A stretch of 64,000 bases of DNA from Leucaena leucocephala. Lineage: Eukaryota; Streptophyta; Magnoliopsida; Fabales; Fabaceae. The notes beneath the pieces were generated by a model, which searched no databases, was not told the origin of the DNA, and saw only the letters and a list, made by a program, of their open reading frames with translations. Positions 32,708-43,522 of the stretch are shown in pieces. The stretch covers positions 26,040,848-26,104,847 of the forward strand of contig CM073527.1 of the NCBI GenBank assembly GCA_037074615.1, read 5' to 3'. Numbering within the stretch: the first letter of the stretch is position 1; every line of letters starts with the position of its first letter. A program made the position numbers and the translations under genes.

Positions 32708-34220
32708 GCGTACGTGGCTAGATAGTGGACCCCATGCGTCTATTATTTCATTTGTTTTCTTTTTTTAAAAAAAAAATTAAGGGCAGAAAGTAACGTATTA
32801 GATTCACCACCTCCCACACTCGCAAATCAATTTTCATATTTAGATACTAACAATCATATAAAAATAAAGATATCATTACAATTGACTGGAGCAAAAGAAA
32901 AGGCCAAATTTTATTGAATAGAACCCATTATTATGTACTCATTACTTCCATGATATGAATCATTTTCTGCTAGTTTGTTTGACATAAGTTCAGTTTGATA
33001 ATATTAGGTGTGTTTAGTTTTTTTTCTTCTATAAAATTGAAATTTATAAGTAATTGATCAATATAATTAATATAGATAGAATTGAGTTTTGTCTAATGTA
33101 AATGTAAAAAGCTTCACAATTTTTTTTTATATTGAATATTATAACTATCTTTTAATTGATTTTTTTTATTCACGTGAGGTATTTAAACCAATTGATATTA
33201 TGGCCCGGAGAAGTAAATGATCAAGTAAACAGATACTTTTTTGTTAGAAAAATCAGCACAAATTATTTTCTCAATCTGGGTAAATTAGCCCAGTAATTTT
33301 TGCAATTAGGATGGAAGGTGCACATCTTTGTAATAACGAAAAGTCTTTTCTTTTTATTTTTTTAAATGTCAGTGTTATCTACAAAGTATATTCCATTTTT
33401 ATAGTCTCTGTTAAATAGTATTTTTATTATGTGTTAAAATGCTATTTTATTTTAAAACTTAAAAATGATGATTGTTTATAAGTGTTTTTTTGGAATAATA
33501 TCCCTTACAAGTTGTAACAATGTCGTCCTGCTATAACAAATACAAACAATAATCAATTAATTAATTAAATATACTGAATTGATATAGTTATAAGGTAATA
33601 TTGTTATATTTTTATAATTTTTTTAGCAATATTGTTTAAAAAATTTTTTAGATAATCTGTGCTTTTAACTAAAATTTTGTAGGATAAAATTACGCTTTAA
33701 TCATCTTATTATTTTAAAAAATATGACTTATTTATAGTATTGTTAATCAAAGTCTTTCAAATACAGCATGAAACGATTTTACCTTTTACTCAATGGGTAA
33801 TAAGAAAGTGGGCTACGAATAAACGAAGAGCCACCGACAGAATTGAGCGGAACAACGCATACGGACTGCCAACGCATAAGGACCCCATCCACCCACATGC
33901 TATTGCGTCCTTTGGAGGGACCCCCCCACCACACCACCGCCTCTCCCTCCAATTCCTGACTGACTCTTTTTCTGTTGTTGATGATTTTTTCTTCATTTTA
34001 AAATAATCTACTCAGAATTTCATTATAGCACCACTATAGTTAATGTATTTCAAACCAGACCCATTATTTTAGATTATTTTTTCAATAAAAATTTAACATT
34101 TTATTTTTTTGCATTTCAACTCAAATAATAACGCGCATTAAAAATGAATTTTTGAACTTATAATCACTCAAATTAAATTTGGTAACACTTATTTAAAATA
34201 AATTTTAGTTTCTAACACAG
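32708..34220. other. Intergenic, AT-rich
   Basis: No supported gene. The proximal part is the promoter of the DUF7870 gene. The rest is AT-rich spacer with T- and A-runs. A short frame at 33740-34006 has no recognisable family. Confidence 0.4.
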
Positions 34221-34234
34221 TTTTTTATTTTTTA

Positions 34235-34415
34235 AAATTACCCATCCGATTTACCAGAACTTTTCCTTAACTATATCCTAATTTGACCCGCGTTATTCAC
34301 CTGATTATGATGGATGAGTCTCCTAATAAAAATTTTCTGCATATGTTAAGACTCAAATTTAAGATTTTATTTAAATGGTATTGAATTTTTTACTATTCAA
34401 ACTAAACTCGTTTGT
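34235..34415 (-). mobile_element. SINE-like retroposon, copy E (diverged)
   Basis: Blocks ACCCATCCGATTTACCAG, GATGAGTCTCCTAATAAAAA and TTTTCTGCATATGTTAAGAC, with the following ACTCAAATTTAAGATTT, match in order the copies at 60500-60672 and 61296-61480. The T-rich side is on the left, so the element lies on the minus strand. No clear target duplication remains, and it is the most decayed of the three. Confidence 0.5.
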
Positions 34416-35278
34416 AAATGGTTAAATGAATTAATAAAATGCTAACACCCAATTAGTGAGCGGGCCTTCTCCCAAGTGCAGCATGCAGCATTGTATTCTT
34501 TCAACCATTCCCGTTAAGGCTCTGCGTTTAACAAAAATAAATAGCCAGGCCCGACGTTATATTACGTCTGCTAACTTATCGCAGATGTGGATCCCAAAAA
34601 GCCTCATTGTGAAAGATAAAAACTATAATGACCCCATTATTTACAAAACGAAAAACATTTAATATTCAAACTCCATATGATACTAGATCTTAAAGATTCA
34701 GTAAATAATGACCCAACTACGATGTAAAAACATCAAAATTATTCCAAAAAAATATCTTTGTAGAATGGTCAAACAATGACAACTTAGTATCATAGTTTTC
34801 CATGAAAATTAATGAGACTAGCTTTTCCAATTTGAATCATGCAGCTGAATCCATGGAACAATCCCGCTTCTTTGGAAATTCAATGGAGTGAACTAATGAT
34901 TAAGCAGGGAAGCTGCACTAGTAACGTAACAACCTAAAGGAGGAATGCCGAGTATATGAAAATCTCTCAAGATTATATGTAATTGGAACAAATAAGAATC
35001 TTAATTTCAGATTATTCCTGTCGTTAGGCATGTCCTAAGAAAACCATAAAAAAGGCCGTTTTGTACCTACAGAGGAGGAGGAAGAAAAATCTCCTTCCCA
35101 TCCTCGATGCCGTCAATGGCAATCTCATCCCTCAATATACAGTAGAACCCCTCGGTTCATCTTACTAGTATAAACACCTTAAATTATGAAACCAATCGGA
35201 TTAAAACATAAACAAACATATCAAGAAAAGGAAAAACAAAAAGGAAGCTAAAATTCCCTTTAGATTGGCAACATCTAG
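34416..35278. other. Spacer and 3' flank of the WD40 gene
   Basis: No supported gene. The right part is the 3' UTR side of the minus-strand WD40 gene. Short frames around 34456 have no family. Confidence 0.4.
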
Positions 35279-38200
35279 TCATTGCTTGTAACTAGAATTG
35301 CCAACCTTGCTTGACAGGGTAGGTTTCTCTTTGAGGCTGCTAGATAACAATGTTTCAGAGTTGCTTGGTCGGCTGTCGGCGGCCCCAGGTCTCATCCAGA
35401 TTTTTATATGCCCCTCTCTGCAGGCAGTAAGTACAGATTCCAGAGTAAATATCACGCCTGATAGCGGTTCAGTATGCACACGGTGAGCTATCAGGGGTGA
35501 GATTTTCGGAACATCCCGCATACTCGGAGCAGGTTGCAGCGTACCCAATGGGATGACACTGTCCCAATAGGATGACTGGCTTCCAGTACTGTAAGTGGGA
35601 GATCCAGCAGGAGGACGTCTCAATGGTACTACTATCTCATCCATTTCTAGGTCCCATAGAAGCAATTGAGTATCCTGACCACATAAACATCTGAGTGCCA
35701 GAGCTAGAGTAATGCGAAAATGTGAGGAACAACAATTTATATCAGAATTATTAATCATAAAGTGTATGAAAAAAAATTACAGCACATTTCCTCAGATTTT
35801 CAATATGTTATTGATGCAGATGGAGTTCATCCAACTTGTGGAAGAGCCGAATAAAATTAAGTAATTAATGTGATCAGTTTTATGCATAATTTATACTGCC
35901 AACAAAAATATCACTATTCCTACCAGCATTCTCCTACATGCTTTCAATTAAATAATTTTCCTTTGACGGACCAAAGTGATCAAAATCTGGATATTTAGAA
36001 TTTTCTAAATGAAATATGACAGCAACTGAACCCAGCATTCATAACTACCAAGAATAAAGCTACGAGTATGTTTGTCTTTCTCATCTATTTATTTTGTTGT
36101 TTTGCAGCGTCTTTGACTTGATATATAACACACGACTATTTCCTATAGGCCATTTGCAGAACTCATCATTGGCACCCATGATTGAAAATTTTCCACTATG
36201 TTACTCTCACCAGATTTGAGAGTTGAAAACCAAAAGCCCCATAGCAATCAGTCAACTCCACCATAGGTAGGCAAATGTTTTATTTTCAAAGCTTCAAAGA
36301 TAACATGGGTTTAAAACTTGAAATATGGTGGACTGGAATTTTTTTTGGAAGTTAAGAGCATTAGCTACAGGAATACATGACATTATTTTTCTACGTACCT
36401 GGCCTACAGAACCAAACCTATACATGAAATAAAGAGCCATAACTAGAATACATGAAATTATTTTTCTATGTACCTGGCCAACAGAACCAAACCTATAAAT
36501 AACACTCTCTGCGTTGTCATTTGAATTTGTAGAAGACCAGTATGAATCAAAAGCCACTCCACTGACCTGGTATCAGCATTTGACAGAAATTAATGCCATC
36601 ACAGAATATGAGGTTCCAACTGAATTTAAGCAACTTACCCATGAGTTGTGCCCCTCACCCCAAGCCACAACCTTGCGATCTTCCATGCTCCAAACTTGAA
36701 CTAAATCATCTTCTCCTCCAGTCAAGATAAATTTTCCATCCATGCTAATAGCAGAATAACATGAGGGTATTTTAGACTATGAAACCAGGGGTAAAATATT
36801 GGCACTATTTTGAGCAAGGTAGGTATAATTTTATTTGACACCTTAGAGATGAAGAAATAAGCAAATAGGAAACTAATCAAAGATGATAATCAGCTAATAA
36901 AATGACTTTAACTAAACATGTCTCAACTCCAAGCACAACATAAGCGCCATAATAACTTTTGACTTTAACTAAACATGTCTTACCTCCAAGCACAACATAA
37001 TAAAGCGCCATAATAACTTTTGCCACCACATATAAGTTGTTCTTTTGAGTAATCAAACACTCGTAAATAACCTGAATACAAGTTACCAGATGAAATGATT
37101 CAGTTGTTCGTACCAGAAAAATAAAATCAGATGCAGAACTACCACACAATGCTGACGGCATTGAATAAATATGTACCATCTCTTCCAACAGTTGCTAAGT
37201 ATACCCCATCTGGCGAGAAAGACATAGTATTAATTGAACCCTGGCATACGTGCCATCTTGCTATTGGATTACTCTGCAAAGATTATATTCCAAAAATGAA
37301 TCAACTGATAAATATCAATTGTTTGGCAACTCGTAAAACTTATGTGCAGCTGTAAGGTTATCTATCATTGTAATGTCATGAAAGAAGCACAGCATATAAC
37401 ATGAGTAACAAATCACCAACTATGTCTAATTATTAATCATGATGCAATTACCCTTTTTTGCCTTGAATTATCATCAATTTTGAAAACTATTAAATCCATA
37501 GAAACACATGTAAAATGCAGTTAGCAATATCCATATTTTGCTTAAAAGTGAAGCAGGCATGAACTTAATACCTTACTATAACGTGCATGTGCCGCAGAAA
37601 ATTGCGTTTGATCCTTGATAACTGGGAATGATGAATCACCGGCACCATCTTTGCTCTGAAATTAGATAGGAAATGTGTATACTCAAATCATTGTAAAAGA
37701 ACTCATAATTCACAAATTATAAGATTTGCATCTCTTTTAACATCAAGGCTTGCCTTTTCATATATGTACAAATTCCCATCAGCATGAGCTACAACAAAAG
37801 CACCATCACCTCCAGGCACCCAAGCTATACAAGTGCAACGACTGCTCAGAGCAACATGTATCAATCAAGCTAGATTCCAAATATAGTTTCTTGACACCAT
37901 ATTTCAACATGCATATAAGTTCATGAAAGCTTCTTAAATAATTTCAACAACTAAAGATTTAAAGAGATGGCTCCCACTCCCTCTGCCACTCAAAGCCAAG
38001 AAATTAAGACCACTGCATTTCACTTGAAACTAGTTTAAATACATTGCTCGGTATAAGTAGAATTTACTTACGACTACCCACTTATTAAACTAACTTTCCA
38101 CTTACCAGAAATTCCTTCATAAGCTCATAGAAAAATATATGACTCCATCAAATACAAGTCATCCTAAAAGCCCATTATCCTTGTATGGGACTTCAACAGA

Positions 38201-40126
38201 ATGTAAACAGCAATCACAAAAATTATTGCACTAAACCTATGATATGAACAGGAAGAGAAAATATGCATATAATGCCAGGGACAAGCCACATAATAGGCAT
38301 AGGCCATAACATTACTTGGCTAAATCATGAATTTGTGTAGGTTAGGTAACATTCAATGAAATCTGGGCACCTTTCACACAGTGAATATCAGATTCTGGCC
38401 TTCTGAGCATAATATCCTCCAGCTTGTTTTTATCAACGATTTATCATAAAAACTCACAAAATCAACTTGAACAACAAATAGGAAGTTCACAAAGAATAAG
38501 GTTTGTTGCTTTGGAGAAACCTTTGAATCAGAATTTGTGATTGTTTATTATTATGTGTATTAGTTAATCATTAAGCAAATAACTTTCTTAAACAGGTTCC
38601 CTCTCTGGATGCCAGAGCAAGCATGCATGAAAACCAAAAGTGTACGTAGGCTTTTGTATACTACTAGCACAACAAAAAGAACAATAGCACATTATATCAT
38701 GTGCGAGAAAAAAACAGAACTTGTAGGAAAGACATCAGAAGAGACTGAATCATGCCTGTTATTGATAGAACCATCTTTGTTGTAATGATGAGCTCCAACA
38801 AGCTTTTTGCCAACATCCAGTAATTGCTGTCTCAGTGACACTGAGTAGACTACAATAATGCACAGAGGACCAATAAATACATAAAGTTCAAATTTTCATA
38901 TAGGATGAAAATTGAGGCTCGCGGATGTTTATTACCATCACCGCTGTTCAAACCAATAAGCAAATCATGCCCATCCTTAGCATCCGGATCAAATGCATGG
39001 CACACAGGATGGGAATTACTGAAGTGAATAGACTTAACGGGGTCCTACATTTAATGGAAAGCCTCTCATAAACCAGAACCCAAAATACTCCAAATCCATC
39101 AAAATTCTAACAGTATACCTTTTCCTGAGAATTCAGATCACTTATGAAAATGGCATCACCAACATTAAAGATCAAGTAAGTTCTTTTTCCATCAAAATTT
39201 GAAATAAGCATTGAATTACTGGTGCTTGAGGCTCCAAGGGAACCAATTCTACTGTTTAATCCAGCATTCTTGCTGCTACCATTTCCTCCAACAAAACTAA
39301 GTGCTCGGCTTCCATTGCCTCCTCCCAACAATTTAGCTGCTGCAGACCTTACGCCACTAGCTGCACTGAAACTTGAAGATGGACCAGTTGGTGTTGAAGG
39401 CGTTCGCTTGTCCTTGACATGTGCCAAAGTTACCTGATAATGCCATCAAATCAACACTACGATTGCACATGGGTTAAACAGTAACGCGAGAAACATGCAA
39501 TCGAGAATAAAAAAGCAATTCATCAGGGGGGAAATTCCACGATATTAGAACGATATAGCCATCACTTACATTGATTCTACATAAGTTGCTGGCAGAAAAT
39601 AGAAGAACTGGTGGAGCTAATAGAGGTATGGTAACCAAATTAACCTCCAAATGCCTAAATACCAATACGTAGGACAAATACAAACAGAGTACCGGCATGT
39701 CCAAAAATTGTCTTTTGTCAAATTTAGAAGATAAAGACACCCTTGATATAAGAAACATGATTTAACTTAGAGCTGATATTATGATGTAAGCCAAAATCAT
39801 CATGAATGACAACCCTAGGGACGAACACTAACATTGGCAAGGAGGATGTTAGCTGATAGATTGTACTAAATGGGCGTTATGAAAAGTGCCCACCTCTGGA
39901 AAGAGAAAAAATTAATGAGAAAACAAATTCGAAGAAAATAAAATAGAGGGAGGCTAACCTGAGTGACGGTTTTACCATGAGGGTAGTGAAGGAGACCTGA
40001 AAGTTGAGTCTTCTCGTATTGAAGCTTATATCGACCTTCCGGAGTCTTAAAATAAGTCTTGAGGCCAGGGGCTTGTGCGTTGGCCGACGAAGAGGGGGAC
40101 ATGGTACCGTTGGCAGTGTTGATCAT
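35279..40126 (-). CDS. WD40-repeat protein, WDR20/creC-like
   Basis: Eleven exons: 39959-40126, 39119-39433, 38936-39044, 38756-38849, 37754-37841, 37572-37655, 37177-37273, 36984-37071, 36639-36744, 36474-36566, 35279-35674. All phases agree and give 545 residues. Introns 4 and 5 start with GC instead of GT. The N-terminus (M-I-N-T-A-N-G-T-M-S-P) is followed by a Ser/Gly-rich linker, then WD40 blades including CTCIAWVPGGDGAFVVAHAD, GSINTMSFSPDGVYLATVGR, CCAWSMDGKFILTGGEDDLV, YRFGSVGQDTQLLLWDLEMD and a C-terminal T-A-C-R-E-G-H-I-K-I-W blade. Human WDR20 and fungal creC are activators of USP12/46-type deubiquitinases, and the plant proteins (AT2G37160, AT3G53390 as I recall) are presumed scaffolds of the same kind. 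The ends of exons 8 and 10 are each tandemly duplicated in the adjoining intron. Confidence 0.92.
36371..36497 (-). repeat. Tandem duplication of the exon 10 end and its splice donor
   Basis: Two 52-base copies, 36371-36422 and 36446-36497, differ at three positions and are offset by 75 bases. The right copy holds the last residues of exon 10 (Y-R-F-G-S-V-G-Q) and its donor, CAG|GTACAT. The left copy, now in the intron, repeats these residues and has its own donor, CAG|GTACGT. The 75 bases between the donors are open in the gene's frame, so use of the distal donor would add 25 residues. Confidence 0.85.
36904..37021 (-). repeat. Tandem duplication of the exon 8 end and its splice donor
   Basis: Adjacent copies of 57 bases (36904-36960) and 61 bases (36961-37021) both start GACTTTAACTAAACATGTCT and end AGCGCCATAATAACTTTT. 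The right copy holds the end of exon 8 and the working donor (TGGAG|GTAAGA). In the left copy the donor reads TTGAGA, so the GT is lost, and 4 bases of the coding part are missing. It cannot serve as an exon end. Confidence 0.85.
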
Positions 40127-40570
40127 GGTGGCGATTAAGATAGGAACGATAACATAGGATCATGACAATAAGGACTTAAAACATTGAATCGAATGCTCCT
40201 TCGTGCTTTGGCAGGTGTCGCCTACGGCTTTATACTAAGAGTACGTTGTGTTCAATGGGTTCTCAGTTCAAACGCATTTCGGCTAACTGAAACGCTGCTG
40301 CCAAGTGAGAGTGCGTTCATCAAAAAGGCCGAAGATTTGACATTAACGCCCTCCTCCACAGTCAACGAAACGGACGGCAACATTGGTAGAGGATCGGTCT
40401 AAAATAGGGGTGAACCTTATTTGCAAGCACTATAACGGCAAACGGGCTCCATTTAGATCCATTCACCATTTGGTGGTGCTTTTCTGCTGCCAAATGATCA
40501 ATCTCCAGACTTTTCGACACATCACTCTTCTTTACCCTAATCCAAATTCATAAAAGATTCTATGCTTTCA
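40127..40570. other. Leader/promoter of the WD40 gene
   Basis: No supported gene. Promoter side of the minus-strand WD40 gene. The + strand frame at 40184-40402 has no family features. Confidence 0.35.
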
Positions 40571-40882
40571 GGGTTCAGGTGCATCTTTTTTTTGTTTGGT
40601 ACAAAGACTTTTGAAAAGAGGTTACGATTACTTACAATTACTTACAATCTAAGCGCAAAAGCGAAATCTCCCTTCTTCTTAGACGGTATCAATATTGGGT
40701 AGGGTAAACCGTCTATTACCCTCAGACATAGACCTAAATACTCAAAAGTTAGGATATCTCTCCAAATATTGTGACTAAAACTACAATAAAATGATACTCT
40801 CTAATATTTAAATATACTCTAAATAATAGTTTATCTCACCTTTCGCCAGCTAAACCCACGGACGGTGGGTTCAGGTGCATCT
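40571..40882 (-). mobile_element. Retroposon copy C with 16-base target duplication
   Basis: A perfect 16-base direct repeat (GGGTTCAGGTGCATCT, 40571-40586 and 40867-40882) flanks a 280-base insert. The insert begins with a T-run, the complement of a poly(A) tail, so it lies on the minus strand. Long variable target duplications plus an A-tail mark L1-type retroposition, as of a SINE or short LINE piece. Blocks GCGAAATCTCCCTTCTTCTT and GGGTAGGGTAAACCGTCTAT recur, diverged, at 47811-48009. I recognise no protein-coding part and no clear tRNA-type promoter boxes. Confidence 0.75.
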
Positions 40883-41711
40883 CATAGAGCCTGTTATTCC
40901 ATTTTCGGTGCTTTCTTCCAAGGGCTTTTGGACTTTTGGTTTGGGCTCTTACTATAGGAGTTGGGCTTATGGGCCTGATTATAAGAATTCATCCTCAGTC
41001 CGTTTGTGAAGCGCAATAGCCCACAAAAATTGTTTGAGGAGGAGATAAACATAGTATAGTTGAAATACTTGAACGATTACTTGGGATTTTGCTGGGAACA
41101 GAACATATCTCTCGGTTCGGCTACTTTTCCAGGTTTGATGGAGTGCACGTTTCTTAGAACAAGTCAAAACTAAGTTTTGGTAGAAGTACGTGTAAAATAC
41201 TTAAAAACCGACATTTACGTGAGAAGGAAGGTAGTAAGTATTATATTATACGAGCCCATTGGCCATTGGTGGGAGAATATCATAAATGCTGTATAGCAAA
41301 ACAGGCGAATTACTCAACGGATATCCTATCACATTCAGAAGTGGCCACTTTGTGCACGAACTGGTTAATTAGCATCTGCTATGTTTATGGCCGAAAAGGA
41401 ACAACTGTTCAGAATTAGGCATTCCTCAATGCAGCTAACCCCGTTGCTGGAGTAATGGCGGTGACAACTATAAACTGGCTAACTGAGAGGAAAAACCAAG
41501 AGGTAAACTTCAACTGATATAACCGACTCATCATTTTATATGTCGTGAATGTCACTAATATGCAAAGTAAAGAAGAGTGGGCAAAATGAAGGAATATGAA
41601 AGAGCACGTATGGTCCCTTTAAGTCAATAATGGTCACTACTCATTAGTGATAAAAAGCAGCATTGTTGACTAACTTGAAACAGAAGCAAAAAATAGCAGA
41701 AGCATCATTTC
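40883..41711. other. Intergenic, upstream of the FLA gene
   Basis: No supported gene. The right part is the distal promoter of the FLA gene. A minus-strand frame at 40979-41167 has no family. Confidence 0.35.
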
Positions 41712-41718
41712 ACCTACC
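41712..41718 (+). promoter_or_regulatory. AC-I element (ACCTACC) upstream of FLA
   Basis: ACCTACC is the AC-I element and fits the secondary-wall MYB (MYB46/83) response consensus ACC(A/T)A(A/C)(C/T). It lies about 190 bases before the TATA box of a fasciclin gene whose family is strongly expressed in xylem fibres. A second such element lies at 41869. Confidence 0.5.
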
Positions 41719-41868
41719 CGCACTCGCATCTCAATCCCAAATCAATTGCCGATCCGGTTGTTTTTCCTGCCTCCTAAAGCAATTCGCCAATCCCGTAATG
41801 TTTTGCCTTTACACAGAAACGTCCATGCTTGAGGTTCTCTTGCCACCTTCTGTGAATCGCAACTCTTC

Positions 41869-41875
41869 ACCTAAC
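41869..41875 (+). promoter_or_regulatory. AC-III element (ACCTAAC) upstream of FLA
   Basis: ACCTAAC is the AC-III element and also fits the MYB46/83 consensus. It sits 32 bases before the TATA box. Together with the element at 41712 it suggests control by secondary-wall MYB factors. Confidence 0.5.
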
Positions 41876-41906
41876 TTTTCACCGATCAGTTCTCATTCGC
41901 TCACCT

Positions 41907-41913
41907 TATATAT
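41907..41913 (+). promoter_or_regulatory. TATA box of the FLA gene
   Basis: TATATAT in the context CACCTTATATATCCACAC lies 67 bases before the FLA start codon. It predicts a transcription start near 41940 and a short leader. Confidence 0.65.
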
Positions 41914-41979
41914 CCACACAAAATCACATCGATCCCTTCACTTCTAACAAATCCTAGTCTTGTTTCTTTTTCCCCAGAA

Positions 41980-42732
41980 ATGGCCAACCCAATGCTCGCT
42001 CTGCTTTCCATTAAGGTCTTCTTCTTGTTCCAGTCAATTTCTGCTCAAACACCAGCGCTGGCGCCTGCACCGGCAGGTCCCACCAACATCACCAAAATCC
42101 TGGAGAAGGCAGGCCAATTCACCACCTTCATCAAGATACTCGAAGCCGCCAAGGTCGCTGATACAATCGATACTCAGCTCAACAACTCGAACCAAGGCCT
42201 CACCATCTTCGCACCCACTGATAATGCCTTCGCAAATCTTAAACCAGGGACTTTGAACTCCATCAATTCCCAGGAGCAACTTCAGTTGGTGCAGTTCCAC
42301 GTTCTTTCCAGTCTGTACACCATGTCTCAGTTTCAGACTGCCAGCAATCCATTACACACGCAGGCCGGAAACAGTGATGATGGAGAGTTTCCTCTGAATG
42401 TGACCACCTCAGGGAACCAAGTGAACTTAACGACGGGGGTGGTCAATGCAACGGTGGCTAATACTATATACACTGATAAGCAGCTCGCGGTGTATCAGGT
42501 GGATCAAGTGCTCCTTCCGCCGGCACTTTTTGGTCCACCGCCAACAGCAGCACCAGCTCCAGCCCCCACTAAGCCGGAGAAAAATGTCCGGGCATCGGAT
42601 GCTCCCTCTGGCTCTTCGGATACCACGGTTGACACTTCAGGTGTTGTGGGTCTTAACAGGCGCGCCGTGGAAGGTGTTGCCGTCTCCATTATTGCGGTTA
42701 TTACCATGGCTGCTTCCTATTTGTGGCTGTAA
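41980..42732 (+). CDS. FLA11: Fasciclin-like arabinogalactan protein (FLA11/12 group)
   Basis: One exon, 250 residues. The signal peptide (MANPMLALLSIKVFFLFQSISA) is followed by an Ala/Pro glycomodule (Q-T-P-A-L-A-P-A-P-A-G-P) and one fasciclin domain at about 40-180 with the H1 motif LTIFAPTDNAFANL and the YQVDQVLLP end. A second Pro/Ala glycomodule follows at about 187-200, and then a hydrophobic C-terminus after Ser/Gly, typical of a GPI anchor signal. Size and single fasciclin domain place it in the group of Arabidopsis FLA11/FLA12, which act in the cell wall of stem fibres and vessels and influence cellulose deposition and stem stiffness. Two AC elements and a TATA box lie upstream. The downstream neighbour, P58IPK, is convergent. 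Confidence 0.92.
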   Translation: MANPMLALLSIKVFFLFQSISAQTPALAPAPAGPTNITKILEKAGQFTTFIKILEAAKVADTIDTQLNNSNQGLTIFAPTDNAFANLKPGTLNSINSQEQLQLVQFHVLSSLYTMSQFQTASNPLHTQAGNSDDGEFPLNVTTSGNQVNLTTGVVNATVANTIYTDKQLAVYQVDQVLLPPALFGPPPTAAPAPAPTKPEKNVRASDAPSGSSDTTVDTSGVVGLNRRAVEGVAVSIIAVITMAASYLWL

Positions 42733-43522
42733 TTCTAGTATTTTCACCTTAAAGATAGTCTTCAGCTGTTTGGGAATGAGGATCTCGTGTATTAATGGCG
42801 CTAAGAACTGAAACTTGGTGCTCAAAAGAATTGATCTTTAGTATAAATTAACAATGAGTAGTTAATCGGGATGTTATCAGATTTCTTATCTGAAAGATAG
42901 CGACAAAGCCATCGCAGTATGTCACCGTAAGAGAGTCGAATGGCTTATGAATCAAAGTGACGTTTCGCCGCTTTCCGAGGGGCAACGAAACCTTGGTGTG
43001 AAAACCAAGCCCAAAATTCAGTAATTTTAAAATATGCAGTAGAAACTTGTAGAAGTAACCCAGGAACTGGCTTAGAGTAGAAGTGACGCATCACTTGAGT
43101 GACTACTGGTGTAGAAAGTGGGATCACGTTCCACCGCGTTTCAGGGGCAACATAAAATCATGAGAAACTTTCATTAAAACATTCTTCCCCGTATCACAAC
43201 TGTAACAATAAATACACACCAAGCCAATCCGAGAACTCTTCGTTCCAGCAGGTATATATAAAGATGAAAAAGGCGTGATTTTTTCAAATAAGGTAAAAAC
43301 ATTAAATATTTCAATCCAAATATGCAATAGTTGCGAGGCACATCACTTTCTGCATAAAGCAGATCCAAACAAAATTTTCTACAAACGTCATCTCTAAAGC
43401 CATTTCTTATCTTACAAGCCTCAATGCAGATGGCCTACCTATGTATCTCAACAACCGTTAGAAATTAGTCATATCATTTGTGGGCTATTCAGTAACAGTC
43501 CGCAACTTTCCGTGATCCTCGA
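42733..43522. other. Intergenic between convergent FLA and P58IPK genes
   Basis: This contains the 3' UTRs of both genes and no supported ORF of its own. Short minus-strand frames here lack ATG starts or family features. Confidence 0.4.
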
